In this document: positions 15,909 to 24,441 of the stretch, one piece after another
How the letters are laid out: every line of letters starts with the position of its first letter
How positions within the stretch are numbered: the first letter of the stretch is position 1
DNA from: Cyanobacteria bacterium UBA11153
GTDB taxonomy: Bacteria > Cyanobacteriota > Cyanobacteriia > Cyanobacteriales > Coleofasciculaceae
Assembly (NCBI GenBank): GCA_003511885.1
Contig: DOIX01000018.1
Coordinates: 9,258 to 33,720, forward strand
Length of the DNA stretch: 24,463 nucleotides
Direction: 5' to 3'
Program-made: the position numbers and the translations under genes
The notes under the pieces: model-generated
The model's database searches: none
What the model saw: only the letters and a program-made list of their open reading frames with translations
What the model was told of the DNA's origin: nothing

Positions 15909-15995
15909 TTAAATCAAGTTTTCCCGCTGCAAAAGCTCGATCGCAATGGGATGAACATCATACCACAAAGCATCATTTTCATATTCTAGCACCAT
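15909..15995 (-). pseudogene. 28-codon ORF or gene remnant
   Basis: ATG at 15995 opens MVLEYENDALWYDVHPIAIE followed by LLQRENLI and TAA. The composition is protein-like, with a tryptophan and a HIP1-like cgatcgca site, but the stop abuts the MITE and the start abuts the hairpin cluster. It is probably what is left of a larger gene. Family not recognised. Confidence 0.3.
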
Positions 15996-16018
15996 TAACG
16001 CTAACTATTTTTCTTAAT

Positions 16019-16220
16019 AGTCGGTTTCAACCGACTTAAACTATGAGACAGAGAATAAATTCTCTGGCGGACTTATCTAGAAGTTCGTAGTAGGCGATTA
16101 ATCGCCTACTACAAACTATCTGAATATCACTTGTCAGGATGTCAGATAGACTTACTTTACGATTACAATGTTGAAAATTGGCCACAAAACTCGATAGCGG
16201 TTGAAACCACTATCTCATAG
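16019..16220. repeat. Cluster of hairpin (REP-like) repeats
   Basis: This stretch holds a chain of stem-loops: agtcggtt/aaccgact (16019-16036, 8-bp stem with a 2-base loop), agagaat/attctct (16050-16065), the 26-bp palindrome at 16087-16112, ctatctga/tcagatag (about 16116-16150), and gatagcggtt/aaccactatc near 16192-16213 with one mismatch. ctatgaga (16041-16048) and tctcatag (16213-16220) bracket most of it. No gene is supported in 15996-16230. Confidence 0.6.
16087..16112. repeat. Perfect 26-bp palindrome, copy A
   Basis: gtagtaggcgatt joined to its exact reverse complement, with further pairing outward interrupted by one mismatch. It lies about 120 bp downstream of the DUF4240-type gene and may act as its transcript end or mRNA stabiliser. 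It lacks a T-run, so it is not a classic intrinsic terminator. Confidence 0.85.
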
Positions 16221-16230
16221 TGAAAGTATG

Positions 16231-17136
16231 TTAAAATTGATAAATTACACCCTTTTGAGAAGGGGGAAAACCTAACTCTTCAGCCATCTTAAGAGCAAGG
16301 GAAAGGGGGAGTAATTGGCTAAATAAAGTTAACGGTAGCCAGCGAAAACTATCTTTATAAAAATGAAAACACTCTTCCAATTTTTCTAAATTTTCCATAG
16401 TACCAACAGATGCTGTGTTAATATTCTCTCTCAGAGAAAAATTACCTAGTTTCTCGATCCGATCTTTGATTGAAGTTAAGTATGAATGAAACATATAATC
16501 AAAAGACATATTGTAATCGCATATTTCGCGAGTAAGAACGTGTATAGTAAAATTACCTCGACAATCATTTTCTCTTAAATCTTTTTCAGTTGGTTTTTCT
16601 ATGTCGCTATAATCTAACATACAAAAAGCATATTGCCATTCTCCTTTATAGGTAGTTATATCTGCGACAATCGCTCCATAAAACTTACCATCGGAAAATT
16701 GAAATGTCAGTAAGTCTCCAACTTCGTAAATTTTCACATCTTTAGGTTCAATCTCTCTATTAGCTTGGTGAATTGCCGAATAAGCTGCCAGTCTTTCCAT
16801 ATCACCCGAATCTTTAAGAATAATTTCTCGCAGTTGGTATAAATAATTTGGATCTGCTAAAACTCGATCAAATATGCTCCTGTTTAATGAAGCAAGCCAA
16901 CCGCAAAAATCCATAAACCCATCATTGCCTAATCCACCAGTAATTTCTCTGACAATATAACAAATTATGTCATTGTCTAATTTACCAGACAAGTTAAAAT
17001 AACAATCTTCAAATTCATCTCTTTCCTCTTGAGTCATTTTCAGCAATTGATCTTTGATGAGATTGGGGATTTCCGCAGTTTCACGAGCATCTCTTCTCGC
17101 TGTTTCGATAATTTCCCAATATTTGTCTTGATTCAT
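16231..17136 (-). CDS. DUF4240-domain protein with a possible immunity-like C-terminus
   Basis: I place the start at ATG 17136 (MNQDKYWEII), 28 codons inside a longer frame that begins at 17220; the extra stretch ([14 protein letters not shown]...) runs through the palindrome at 17182-17207 and is not credible. The protein then has 301 residues. Residues 1-110 match the DUF4240 pattern: F/YWEIIE.AR, a run of LKMTQEERDEFEDCYF, then GGLGNDGFMDFCGWLASLN. The second part (about 135-215) has VGDLLTFQFSDGKFYGAIVA, reminiscent of the Imm26-type immunity fold. No signal peptide or membrane segment. DUF4240 members are often found as immunity or contact-system companions, but no toxin lies next to it here, so the role is open. 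Confidence 0.7.
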   Translation of the reverse strand: MNQDKYWEIIETARRDARETAEIPNLIKDQLLKMTQEERDEFEDCYFNLSGKLDNDIICYIVREITGGLGNDGFMDFCGWLASLNRSIFDRVLADPNYLYQLREIILKDSGDMERLAAYSAIHQANREIEPKDVKIYEVGDLLTFQFSDGKFYGAIVADITTYKGEWQYAFCMLDYSDIEKPTEKDLRENDCRGNFTIHVLTREICDYNMSFDYMFHSYLTSIKDRIEKLGNFSLRENINTASVGTMENLEKLEECFHFYKDSFRWLPLTLFSQLLPLSLALKMAEELGFPPSQKGVIYQF

Positions 17137-17181
17137 AGTTAGTAGCCATGAAAATAGGTAAATTTTAACATAGATAGGTTT

Positions 17182-17207
17182 GTAGTAGGCGATTAATCGC
17201 CTACTAC
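17182..17207. repeat. Perfect 26-bp palindrome, copy B
   Basis: Same 26-bp sequence as copy A. The stem extends outward to 17176-17213 with one G-T wobble, giving a hairpin of about 19 bp. It lies 4-10 bp beyond the stop of the acyl-CoA synthetase gene and could end or protect that transcript. It also lies in the 5' region of the DUF4240-type gene. Confidence 0.85.
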
Positions 17208-17216
17208 AAGCCTGCT

Positions 17217-19961
17217 TCACAAATCAATTACTGCTTTCACCAAATCCGTGCTAGCGCGATGCAAACGAAAACCAACTTTCTCTGATACCTTCTGCATCGG
17301 TAAATTCTCCGCTAAAATATCCGCATTAATCCGCTCCAATTTCTCATCTCGACCAATTTGTACTAGTCGGCGCAATAATTCGCTACCTATTCCCCGACGT
17401 TGGAATGAATCGCTAACTAACATAGCAAATTCTCCTTCGTTAACTCCATGTAATTTACTCAATCTTCCGGCGGCTAAAATTTGATGTTTTCCTGTTTCTG
17501 GATCTTTGTAATCTGCCACTAGTGCCATTTCGCGATCATAGTCAATAAAACAGATCCGAGTTAACCTTTCGTGGGCAATTCTTCGACTCAATTTCATTAA
17601 ACTGAAATAACGGAAATAAACACTTTGCTCAGATAAAGTGGCGTGGAATTCACCAATTAAAGGTTCATCTTCGGGACGAATCGGGCGAATTGTAACCGGA
17701 GTACCATCTGTCATCGTCCAAGATGTAATGTATTGAGTTGGATAGGGACGAATTGCTGGTTTAGGAAGTTGGGTTTCAGTAATATCTGGATCGTGAAGAA
17801 TAATGCGAGCATCTAAAGCAATTAGCCTTTCCGAAGATGCGAGGAGAGGATTAATATCAATTTCCTTAATCCAACGTTGTTCAATGACTAATTGACTGAA
17901 TCGTACCAAAACCTGCTCTAATTCAACTAAATCTACTGGTTTTCTTCCCCGTACTCCTTTGAGTGCTTTGTAGATGGTGGTATTTTCCATCATCCGCAGC
18001 GCTAGGGTAGTATTTAGAGGTGGAAGTGCGATCGCGCTATCTTTAAATACTTCTACTAATTGTCCGCCGGAACCAAATACTAACACCGGACCAAATTGCG
18101 GATCGATACTACTGCCAATAATTAGTTCATATCCGCCATCAAGTCGGATCATTTGTTGTACGGTTACGCCTAAAAAATGCTCCGCTCCAACTTTTTCACT
18201 GACAGATTCTTTAATCCGGCGATAAGCCCATTTTACTGATTCTTCATCTGCTATATTTAACTGAACCCCACCCACATCTGTTTTGTGGGTAATGGTTTCG
18301 GAAAATAGTTTCAGCACCACCGGATAACCGAGAGAATTAGCCCAATTCACTGCTTCTGCTTCTGTTGTCGCTACCCCAGTATGAACGATGGGGATATTGT
18401 AAGCAGCCAGAAGTTGTTTGGATTCTAATTCAGTTAAAATAGTGCGCCCCTCATTGCGTGCTGTTTCAATCATTTTTTGAGCTAAAGCACGATCCGGTCC
18501 TGTTTCCGCATCTGATGGTAAGATGGGAGTTTCGTAAATACCCTTCAAATTATAGCTATACTGCCACATTAAATTAAATAAACGTGCAGCCGAATCTGGA
18601 TAGGGATAAGTGGGAATACTAGCGCGATTTAATAATGTTTCACCTGCTTTAGTTTCCGAACCTCCCATCCAACTAGCAAAGACAGGTTTTGTCGCATTTT
18701 GGGCGTAGGATTTTAACTGTTCAGCAGTTTGAGTGGGATCGGTCATAGCTTGGGGAGTTAGAATTACTAACAAACCGTCACTATTGGGATCTTTAATGGC
18801 AATTTCTAAGGATTTTGTGTACCTTTCGGGGTCAGCATCACCGAGAATATCAATGGGATTACTATGACTCCAATGAGGTGGTAGAATCTTATTAAGTTCC
18901 GTAATTGTTTCCGGTGCTAATTCCGCTAATTCGCTACCAGAAGTAATTAAAGCATCAGTTGCTAGTACCCCAGGTCCCCCCGCATTAGTAATAATTGTCA
19001 TCCGGGGACCTTTCGGCAAACGAGGTTGTTTGGCTAACACTTCTGCCATATTAAATAGTTCAGAAATACGGTTCACGCGCAATACACCACAGCGCCGAAA
19101 AGCTGCATCCAAAACATCATCACTTCCTGCTAAACTGCCAGTATGAGAACTAGCTGCTTTTGCCGCAGCTTCAGTACGCCCCACTTTAATCACAATGATA
19201 GGTTTCGTCAAAGCAACTTCCCGCGCTGCTGATAAAAAAGAGCGTGCATCTCCCACCGATTCCATGTAAATTACAATACTGTGAGTGTGAGGATCGTCAC
19301 CCAGATAATAAATTAAATCCCCCCAGCCGACATCTAACATCGAACCGATAGACATAAAGGCACTAAAACCAACATTTTCCCAGAAACTCCAGTCGAGAAC
19401 CGCAGTACATAATGCCCCACTTTGACTAATAAATGCGACATTCCCAGGACGTGCCATAGTACTAGCAAAGGTAGCATTTAATCCCGTGAGCGGACACATT
19501 AATCCCAAACAATTAGGACCGATAACCCGCATTTTTCCTCGCGCTTTTTCCAGGATTTGCCGTTCTAATTCTACGCCCGCTGCACCAATTTCTTTAAAGC
19601 CAGCAGAAATGATAATCGCGCTTTTGACCCCTGCTTCCACGCATTCATCAATAATACCAGGAACGCTTGGGGCTGGAATGGCAATTATGGCTAAATCTAC
19701 TGGTTGGGGGACGGCTTTAATATTCGGATAAGCAGGGATACCGAGAACATTATTTCGTTTGGGATTGATGGGGAAAATTGTCCCGCCGAAGGGGTTACTC
19801 ATGAGGTTCCAAAGGAGGGTTCTTCCTACACTTCCCTGTTTATCAGTAGCACCAATTACGGCTACTGTTTCGGGGGAAAAGAAGGTGCTGAGGGGTTGAT
19901 TTTCGGCACGGAGGATGTCGTAGGCTGGATCTGTGGTGGGTTTTAAGTGGGGTTTTAGCAT
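17217..19961 (-). CDS. NDP-forming acyl-CoA (acetyl-CoA) synthetase fused to GNAT acetyltransferase
   Basis: 914 residues. In order: CoA-binding Rossmann domain (about 25-125, [15 protein letters not shown]), succinyl-CoA-ligase-like domains (about 150-470) with the phospho-histidine motif [12 protein letters not shown] (H273), ATP-grasp subunit (about 505-725, [29 protein letters not shown]), and a C-terminal GNAT domain (about 755-910) with the acetyl-CoA-binding loop [10 protein letters not shown] (854-863). The first part interconverts acyl-CoA + NDP + Pi with acid + CoA + NTP; the GNAT part could acetylate lysines, as in Pat/YfiQ-type proteins. Those enzymes lack the catalytic histidine, whereas this one keeps it, so ligase activity is plausible. 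It lies downstream of hoxW on the same strand. The ribosome binding site is weak. Confidence 0.93.
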   Translation of the reverse strand: MLKPHLKPTTDPAYDILRAENQPLSTFFSPETVAVIGATDKQGSVGRTLLWNLMSNPFGGTIFPINPKRNNVLGIPAYPNIKAVPQPVDLAIIAIPAPSVPGIIDECVEAGVKSAIIISAGFKEIGAAGVELERQILEKARGKMRVIGPNCLGLMCPLTGLNATFASTMARPGNVAFISQSGALCTAVLDWSFWENVGFSAFMSIGSMLDVGWGDLIYYLGDDPHTHSIVIYMESVGDARSFLSAAREVALTKPIIVIKVGRTEAAAKAASSHTGSLAGSDDVLDAAFRRCGVLRVNRISELFNMAEVLAKQPRLPKGPRMTIITNAGGPGVLATDALITSGSELAELAPETITELNKILPPHWSHSNPIDILGDADPERYTKSLEIAIKDPNSDGLLVILTPQAMTDPTQTAEQLKSYAQNATKPVFASWMGGSETKAGETLLNRASIPTYPYPDSAARLFNLMWQYSYNLKGIYETPILPSDAETGPDRALAQKMIETARNEGRTILTELESKQLLAAYNIPIVHTGVATTEAEAVNWANSLGYPVVLKLFSETITHKTDVGGVQLNIADEESVKWAYRRIKESVSEKVGAEHFLGVTVQQMIRLDGGYELIIGSSIDPQFGPVLVFGSGGQLVEVFKDSAIALPPLNTTLALRMMENTTIYKALKGVRGRKPVDLVELEQVLVRFSQLVIEQRWIKEIDINPLLASSERLIALDARIILHDPDITETQLPKPAIRPYPTQYITSWTMTDGTPVTIRPIRPEDEPLIGEFHATLSEQSVYFRYFSLMKLSRRIAHERLTRICFIDYDREMALVADYKDPETGKHQILAAGRLSKLHGVNEGEFAMLVSDSFQRRGIGSELLRRLVQIGRDEKLERINADILAENLPMQKVSEKVGFRLHRASTDLVKAVIDL

Positions 19962-19989
19962 GGTTTTTTCTTTGGTGGTTTTGAGATAT

Positions 19990-20021
19990 TTTTTTAACGC
20001 AAAGGGCGCAAAGTTTTTTGA
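19990..20021. repeat. cgcaaagg-type short repeat, copy A
   Basis: The stretch contains ttaacgcaaagggcgcaaag. Its reverse complement recurs at the end of the array at 22141-22189 (ctttgcgccctttgcgttaa), so the same repeat lies on both sides of hoxH-hoxW in opposite orientation. Confidence 0.7.
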
Positions 20022-20042
20022 GTGATGTTTTAGGTGGTGATG

Positions 20043-20489
20043 TTAAATTTGTTTTTTGATTAGGTTTTTAATTTGTTGTAAGGCTTGGGTAATCCCTTTT
20101 TTTGCGATGGGGGATAGGGTTTCGCCTAAGTCGAAGTTGACGGCGGGAATTGCGATCGCGCAAGCTTCTGGTGCATAACCGTAAATGGCTTGGGTGAGGG
20201 CAAGTAGCGATCGCGGATTGCTGATATGTCCTAGATTGAAGTTATGGGATTCCATGGGTTTGAGTGGGTAGATTTGGATTGTTTCTCCTATTTCTGTGGT
20301 TGGACAAGCATCGATGAAAATTGCATAAGTGGATTCTGCTAAGATCTCGGCGATTTCGGGGGTTAGTTGGTGAAGGGAATGGGTTTTTACTGATGGTAGT
20401 TTCCATGTTTCTACTTCATTTGCTATTATTTGTCCGACTCCATCGTCGCTTCTGAGTGTGTTGCCATATCCGATGATTACATTGGTCAT
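20043..20489 (-). CDS. hoxW: Hydrogenase maturation endopeptidase (HoxW type)
   Basis: 148 residues, the normal length for the HybD/HyaD/HoxW protease family. The N-terminal IIGYGNTLRSDDGVG holds the first nickel-binding acid (D16). FIDACP supplies D60, and GHISNP supplies the histidine (H88), matching the E/D-D-H triad of HybD. The enzyme recognises nickel in the immature large subunit and removes its C-terminal extension. Its substrate is encoded 147 bp upstream (HoxH), which makes HoxW the best name over other family members. The intergenic gap is filled with two heptamer arrays, and no clear ribosome binding site precedes the ATG. Confidence 0.9.
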   Translation of the reverse strand: MTNVIIGYGNTLRSDDGVGQIIANEVETWKLPSVKTHSLHQLTPEIAEILAESTYAIFIDACPTTEIGETIQIYPLKPMESHNFNLGHISNPRSLLALTQAIYGYAPEACAIAIPAVNFDLGETLSPIAKKGITQALQQIKNLIKKQI

Positions 20490-20513
20490 TTGTATTGATG
20501 CTAATTGTTTATC

Positions 20514-20548
20514 GCTAATTGCTAGTTGCTAATTGCTAATTGCTAATT
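20514..20548. repeat. Heptamer tandem repeat (gctaatt) x5
   Basis: Five 7-bp units (gctaatt, one variant gctagtt) lie upstream of hoxW. The same unit is at the right edge of the window (24442-24463). Confidence 0.9.
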
Positions 20549-20600
20549 GCCTGTATCTTTCTCGTAAATCGATATGTCTGTCCTTACTTTAATTAGCGCT

Positions 20601-20640
20601 ATTAGCCATTAGCCATTAACAATTAGCCATTAGCCATTAA
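20601..20640. repeat. Heptamer tandem repeat (attagcc) x5
   Basis: Units attagcc, attagcc, attaaca, attagcc, attagcc plus attaa run into the hoxH stop codon (TAA, read from 20639 to 20637), so the coding end of hoxH is made of repeat sequence only at the stop itself. Confidence 0.88.
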
Positions 20641-22061
20641 TCTCGCCAAACTTCATCTAAAATTTGGTTGGATGAGTTAATTAATTGAACGTGAAGTGGC
20701 ATTTGTCCGAAAGCATGGGTGGAACAACTCAAACAGGGATCGAATGCTCGAATTCCGGCTTCGACGCGGTTTAACATTCCTTCAGGTATTTGATTGCCGT
20801 GGATGTAATGTTTGGCAATTTGGGCTACTGTTTGATTCATAGCTAAATTATTTTGTCCTGTGGCAATAATCAGGTTAACTTTCTTAATTAGTCCATTTTC
20901 ATCTACCTGATAGTGGTGGAATAAAGTTCCTCTTGGTGCTTCACTAACTCCAATTCCTTCTAAACAATTAATTCCAGCATCAGCACGAGTACGTTTGGAG
21001 ACAATATCCGGATCTTCTACTAGTTGTTCAATGTACTCAAGGGCTGCCAAAATTTCCACTAAACGGGCATAGTGATAGTAGAAAGAAGAAGTAGCCATTC
21101 CACCTGCGCGTTGGCGGAATTCTTGTAATTCTACATCTGCGGCTGATGTTCCCATGCGATCGCAAATATTCACTCTCGCTAAAGGACCTACCCGATAGAT
21201 ACCATTAGGATATCCCAAAGGTTTATAATAAGGAAACTTCAGATAAGACCAAGGCTCCACCGCTTCACCTAAAAAGTCGCGATAATCATCCTCACTCAAT
21301 CCATCAGCAACAATATTCCCCTCACTATCCTTAAATCGAATATGCCCGCCATAATGTTCCCAAACCCCATCTTTCCCCACCAAACCCATAAATAGAGAAG
21401 GAAACTTACCAAAAACTTCCACTTCTGTCGCAAATCGATCCAACAGACGCTTAAACAGACTCATCGCATTATCTAGAGTAGCGCGAGATTCCGGCAGGCG
21501 ATCGCGAATCCAACTTCTTCCCTCTTCCGATAAAGGAAATCTTACCCCTCCAGGCACAGCCCAAGCAGGATGTATTTTCTTCGCCCCTAAAAGTTCAATA
21601 ATTTGCTGTCCAAATTGCCGTAAGCGAATTCCACCCCTCGCCAAATCCGGATCCGCAGCAATCAAACCAAATACATTTCGACTAGCCGGATCGCTATCCC
21701 ATCCTAACAGAAAATCCGGACTACTCAAATGGAAAAAACTCAAAGCATGAGACTGAGTAATCTGAGCCAAATTCATCAGCCGACGTAACTTTTCCCCCGC
21801 TGGTGGAATCCTAACCGCCTGAATTTTATCCCCCGTTTTCGCCGAAGCCAACAAATGACTCACCGGACAAATTCCACAAATTCTGGCAGTAATTCCCGCC
21901 ATTTCAAACATCGGTCTTCCTTCACAAAACTTCTCAAAACCCCGGAATTCCACCACATGAAAACGAGCATCAGACACCTCACCCGCATCATCCAAATAGA
22001 TAGATATTTTAGCATGACCTTCAATGCGAGTGACTGGATCGATAACAACAGTTTTAGACAT
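20637..22061 (-). CDS. hoxH: Bidirectional [NiFe] hydrogenase large (catalytic) subunit HoxH
   Basis: 474 residues, full length. The N-terminal motif [10 protein letters not shown] provides C62 and C65, and the C-terminal DPCLSCSTH provides C443 and C446: the four cysteines that bind the Ni-Fe centre. E14 in RIEGHA is the conserved glutamate of the proton path. Residues after H449 ([20 protein letters not shown] then EVWRD, 25 residues) are the extension removed by HoxW. HoxH pairs with HoxY and works with the diaphorase HoxEFU, taking up or releasing H2 with NAD(P)H or ferredoxin/flavodoxin in the cytosol. AAGGAG lies 9 bp before the ATG and fixes the start. In many cyanobacteria hoxY directly precedes hoxH; here three genes intervene. 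Confidence 0.97.
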   Translation of the reverse strand: MSKTVVIDPVTRIEGHAKISIYLDDAGEVSDARFHVVEFRGFEKFCEGRPMFEMAGITARICGICPVSHLLASAKTGDKIQAVRIPPAGEKLRRLMNLAQITQSHALSFFHLSSPDFLLGWDSDPASRNVFGLIAADPDLARGGIRLRQFGQQIIELLGAKKIHPAWAVPGGVRFPLSEEGRSWIRDRLPESRATLDNAMSLFKRLLDRFATEVEVFGKFPSLFMGLVGKDGVWEHYGGHIRFKDSEGNIVADGLSEDDYRDFLGEAVEPWSYLKFPYYKPLGYPNGIYRVGPLARVNICDRMGTSAADVELQEFRQRAGGMATSSFYYHYARLVEILAALEYIEQLVEDPDIVSKRTRADAGINCLEGIGVSEAPRGTLFHHYQVDENGLIKKVNLIIATGQNNLAMNQTVAQIAKHYIHGNQIPEGMLNRVEAGIRAFDPCLSCSTHAFGQMPLHVQLINSSNQILDEVWRD

Positions 22062-22140
22062 AAAATTCTCTCCTTAATTACTCTGGTAAATAATTGAAAC
22101 TTAGAGTTTCTTCCTTCCCCACCAGTAACTCAAAAATAAA

Positions 22141-22189
22141 CCTTTGCGAACCTTTGCGTCTTCCTTTGCGCCCTTTGCGTTAAAAAAAC
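22141..22189. repeat. cctttgcg tandem repeat, copy B
   Basis: Four imperfect units of 8-12 bp (cctttgcgaa, cctttgcgtctt, cctttgcgc, cctttgcgtt) lie between the kinase gene and hoxH. The last two units are the reverse complement of the repeat at 19990-20021. Confidence 0.75.
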
Positions 22190-22193
22190 AATC

Positions 22194-23186
22194 CTATCCC
22201 CCACCCAACCGATAATTAACCTCCTCCAAAAACCGCCAAGTAACCAACAACTGAGCAAACTGAGTAGCCGAAACCCGCTCATTTTCCGCTGGAATTACCG
22301 ACTCACAATCAATCCCCGTATAATCCAAAATATGCGCTTCCAACTCAGCAATTGTTTTCGATGAAAGCACCCCATCAATATGGATAATCGTTACACTTCG
22401 CCCCCAATAATTACAAGGAACAGCAGCCAACATAAATGGCGGTTGATGCGCCTCCAACATCGCAGCAAAATCAAAGGGTAGAGGTAAACTAGGCAGCGGT
22501 ATCGGTGCAGGTTCTACAATCAATTCTACCTTATAAAACCCAGTTGGTACATCTCCAGTAAATTCATGTCGGGAAAAATCTTGTAAGCGGCTATTAAAGA
22601 TTTTAATTACCACATTAGCATTAGTCTTTTGGAAATCAATCCACCGCTTATAAGCCGCCTCCCGCTTTAGCATCTCCTCTCGCAAAGCTTCAGCGACATG
22701 ACCGCGTTTTTTCACATCTCGCTCGTATTTCCATTTCCATTTTACATCATGGTCTGGATCGACATAAATACTAAAATCAAGGAAAGGCAAAAATTCCGGA
22801 TATAGCGCGTGCAATCCCTCAATAATAATTATCGGAGATGGCGCTAATTGTCGAGAGGGATCGAACTTCCCCGTAGCGTGATTGTAAATAGGGACATCTA
22901 TCGATTTACCCTGTTTCAGCGATTGCAAATGCTTTTGCAATAAATCCAAATGATTAACATCAGGATCTAAAGGCAAACGACCAGAAATACTCCTTTGTTC
23001 TCGATCTTCTTTATGATAGCCATCCAACTCAATTGTTTGAACGATATCATCTCCCACTAAGCGACGAATCCCATTACTATAAGTTGTTTTACCACTCCCA
23101 CTATCACCGGATACTCCAATAATCATAGGATAGGGCATTTTTAAGAGACGGGATCGCAATGTATCACAAGTAGGTTTATCGTTCAT
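22194..23186 (-). CDS. Phosphoribulokinase/uridine kinase-family protein, non-canonical
   Basis: 330 residues, about the length of cyanobacterial PRK. Walker A is GDSGSGKTT (27-35). ELDGYHKEDREQR (53-65), DVPIYNHATGKFDP and IIIEGLHALYP match PRK signatures for ribulose-5-phosphate kinase. It differs from Calvin-cycle PRK in ways I recall from that family: the P-loop cysteine (GDSGCGKS) is a serine here (S31), the second redox cysteine before LDDYH is a glutamate (E53), and LDDYH is LDGYH. The C-terminal half diverges further. Thus it should not be controlled by thioredoxin/CP12 and may act on another substrate. It starts 8 bp after the toxin-like gene and precedes hoxH by 132 bp on the same strand, so it may be co-transcribed with the hox genes. 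Confidence 0.85.
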   Translation of the reverse strand: MNDKPTCDTLRSRLLKMPYPMIIGVSGDSGSGKTTYSNGIRRLVGDDIVQTIELDGYHKEDREQRSISGRLPLDPDVNHLDLLQKHLQSLKQGKSIDVPIYNHATGKFDPSRQLAPSPIIIIEGLHALYPEFLPFLDFSIYVDPDHDVKWKWKYERDVKKRGHVAEALREEMLKREAAYKRWIDFQKTNANVVIKIFNSRLQDFSRHEFTGDVPTGFYKVELIVEPAPIPLPSLPLPFDFAAMLEAHQPPFMLAAVPCNYWGRSVTIIHIDGVLSSKTIAELEAHILDYTGIDCESVIPAENERVSATQFAQLLVTWRFLEEVNYRLGGG

Positions 23187-23194
23187 AGATAAAG

Positions 23195-23575
23195 TTATTC
23201 TTTTGCAGGTAGAATTATAGGGAGAATCCTCACTCTGGAACGGGTGAGATCGATAGTAATCAAAGCACCCGATTCAAGTTCTGATGCAAAACGACGCAAT
23301 GCTTCTACCACTACATTTCCTATTGTTGCAGGAAGCAAATCCTGAGTCCGAACTTGTATGACGCTGGGTGCTTCTGCTTGGGTAGCTGCTAACAGGGAAC
23401 CAAAATCTAAATCATTGGTGAAGACAATATAACCATTAGCACTCGCCCAATTCATTATTACTCGATCAGTTGCTCTGGGATCGCCAATATTTGACCAATG
23501 AACAGATTTGATACCAGAGTTTTCAAAGACTTGAACCCAATCGGGTGAAAGGTTCATATCAATTAATATTTTCAT
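23195..23575 (-). CDS. DUF5615 PIN-like protein (toxin-like partner)
   Basis: The start is ATG 23575, overlapping the stop of the upstream gene as ATGA; a longer frame to 23614 adds residues that are out of context. The product has 126 residues: KILIDMNLSPDW at the N-terminus with D6 and N8, D37, and TNDLDFG with D55 and D57. This acidic pattern is that of the DUF5615/Mut7-C-like PIN fold, where acids bind Mg or Mn for RNA cleavage. It is paired with a DUF433 gene, the standard arrangement of this presumed toxin-antitoxin family. RNase activity is known for relatives of the fold but inferred here. Confidence 0.85.
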   Translation of the reverse strand: MKILIDMNLSPDWVQVFENSGIKSVHWSNIGDPRATDRVIMNWASANGYIVFTNDLDFGSLLAATQAEAPSVIQVRTQDLLPATIGNVVVEALRRFASELESGALITIDLTRSRVRILPIILPAKE

Positions 23576-23802
23576 GCTGAAATTAGAGGTACTTCTATCT
23601 CTTCCACTCGCCATGCTGCATAGGCAAGCGCCTCGTAAATATCAGCTTCTTCTAAATAAGGATATCCCTGCAATATTGCTGTTGGGGAGTGTCCCGATGC
23701 GACTAAACCAACAATAGTCCCGACAGTGACTCGTAAGCCTCGAATACAAGGTTTTCCCCCCATTACTTCGGGATTCATTGTAATTCTGGTTAGTTGTTTC
23801 AT
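23572..23802 (-). CDS. DUF433 protein (antitoxin-like partner)
   Basis: 76 residues from ATG 23802, chosen because AGGAG lies 10-14 bp before it (aaaggagcgacgtagctATG); a longer frame to 23841 starts inside the AT-rich leader. The family pattern is complete: MNPEVMGGKPCIRGLRVTVG, then ASGHSPTAILQGYPYLEEAD and IYEALAYAAW. DUF433 proteins carry a winged-helix-like fold and are thought to bind DNA and neutralise the adjacent PIN-like protein. The overlap with that gene (ATGA) supports coupled expression and probable autoregulation from this leader. The pair sits between hoxY and the kinase gene, on the hox strand. Confidence 0.87.
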   Translation of the reverse strand: MKQLTRITMNPEVMGGKPCIRGLRVTVGTIVGLVASGHSPTAILQGYPYLEEADIYEALAYAAWRVEEIEVPLISA

Positions 23803-23874
23803 AGCTACGTCGCTCCTTTTTTTATATTGTATCATTATCAATGTTAGGAGTCATTATTCTCTCACCCCTAACTC

Positions 23875-24420
23875 TTAACCAAACTTAATCATTTCTCTTC
23901 CTGCCATTGCAGGTTTTTCACCTCTTAATAGTGGTTCTATTGTCGCCTTAATTCGATCTGCTGATGGCGGACAACCCGGCATAAATAAATCTACTTTCAC
24001 CACTTCATGTACTGGTAAAACCTGTTCCAGTAATTCCGGAACAATTCCTTTTTCTTTAGGTAATTGAGCCGTATAATCAGCTAATTCCAGATAACAACGC
24101 TTCAAAACGGGTTCTGTTCCTCCTAACATATTCCGCATCGCCGGGACATTGGCTGTTACGGCACAATCACCAAAAGAAATCAGTAACTTGGTTCTTTCTC
24201 TTACTTTACGAACTAACTCCAAATTCTCCTCATTAGCAATTCCTCCCTCAACTAAACAAACATCCACACCTTCCGGATATTCTTTCACATCAGCGATAGG
24301 GCTATAGACTACATCTACCTTATCAGCTAAATCGATCAGCCACTCATCTAAATCGAGAAAAGACATGTGACATCCCGAACAACCAGCCAACCAAATTGTC
24401 GCAAATTTTATCTTGTTCAT
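23875..24420 (-). CDS. hoxY: Bidirectional [NiFe] hydrogenase small subunit HoxY
   Basis: 181 residues, the usual short form with only the proximal 4Fe-4S cluster: C14 and C17 (AGCSGCHMSF), C86 (SFGDCAVT) and C150 (MPGCPPSAD). It lacks a Tat signal, as expected for the cytosolic bidirectional enzyme. HoxY relays electrons between HoxH and the diaphorase part HoxFU(E), whose genes are expected upstream, beyond the right edge. No strong ribosome binding site precedes the ATG, and a heptamer array begins 22 bp upstream. The next gene downstream is the DUF433 antitoxin-like gene, not hoxH. Confidence 0.96.
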   Translation of the reverse strand: MNKIKFATIWLAGCSGCHMSFLDLDEWLIDLADKVDVVYSPIADVKEYPEGVDVCLVEGGIANEENLELVRKVRERTKLLISFGDCAVTANVPAMRNMLGGTEPVLKRCYLELADYTAQLPKEKGIVPELLEQVLPVHEVVKVDLFMPGCPPSADRIKATIEPLLRGEKPAMAGREMIKFG

Positions 24421-24441
24421 TGTTTGTTACCAAGTATAATT

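Noticed and set aside
16019..17213. Possible CRISPR array because of repeated palindromes
   Set aside because: Only two copies about 1 kb apart with a gene between them; no regular spacers and no cas genes.
17137..17220. Longer start for the DUF4240-type protein
   Set aside because: The added 28 codons read through the palindrome and lie outside the domain; ATG 17136 begins the family motif.
20514..20640. Riboswitch or small RNA between hoxW and hoxH
   Set aside because: The stretch is explained by two heptamer arrays, and no other structure is evident.
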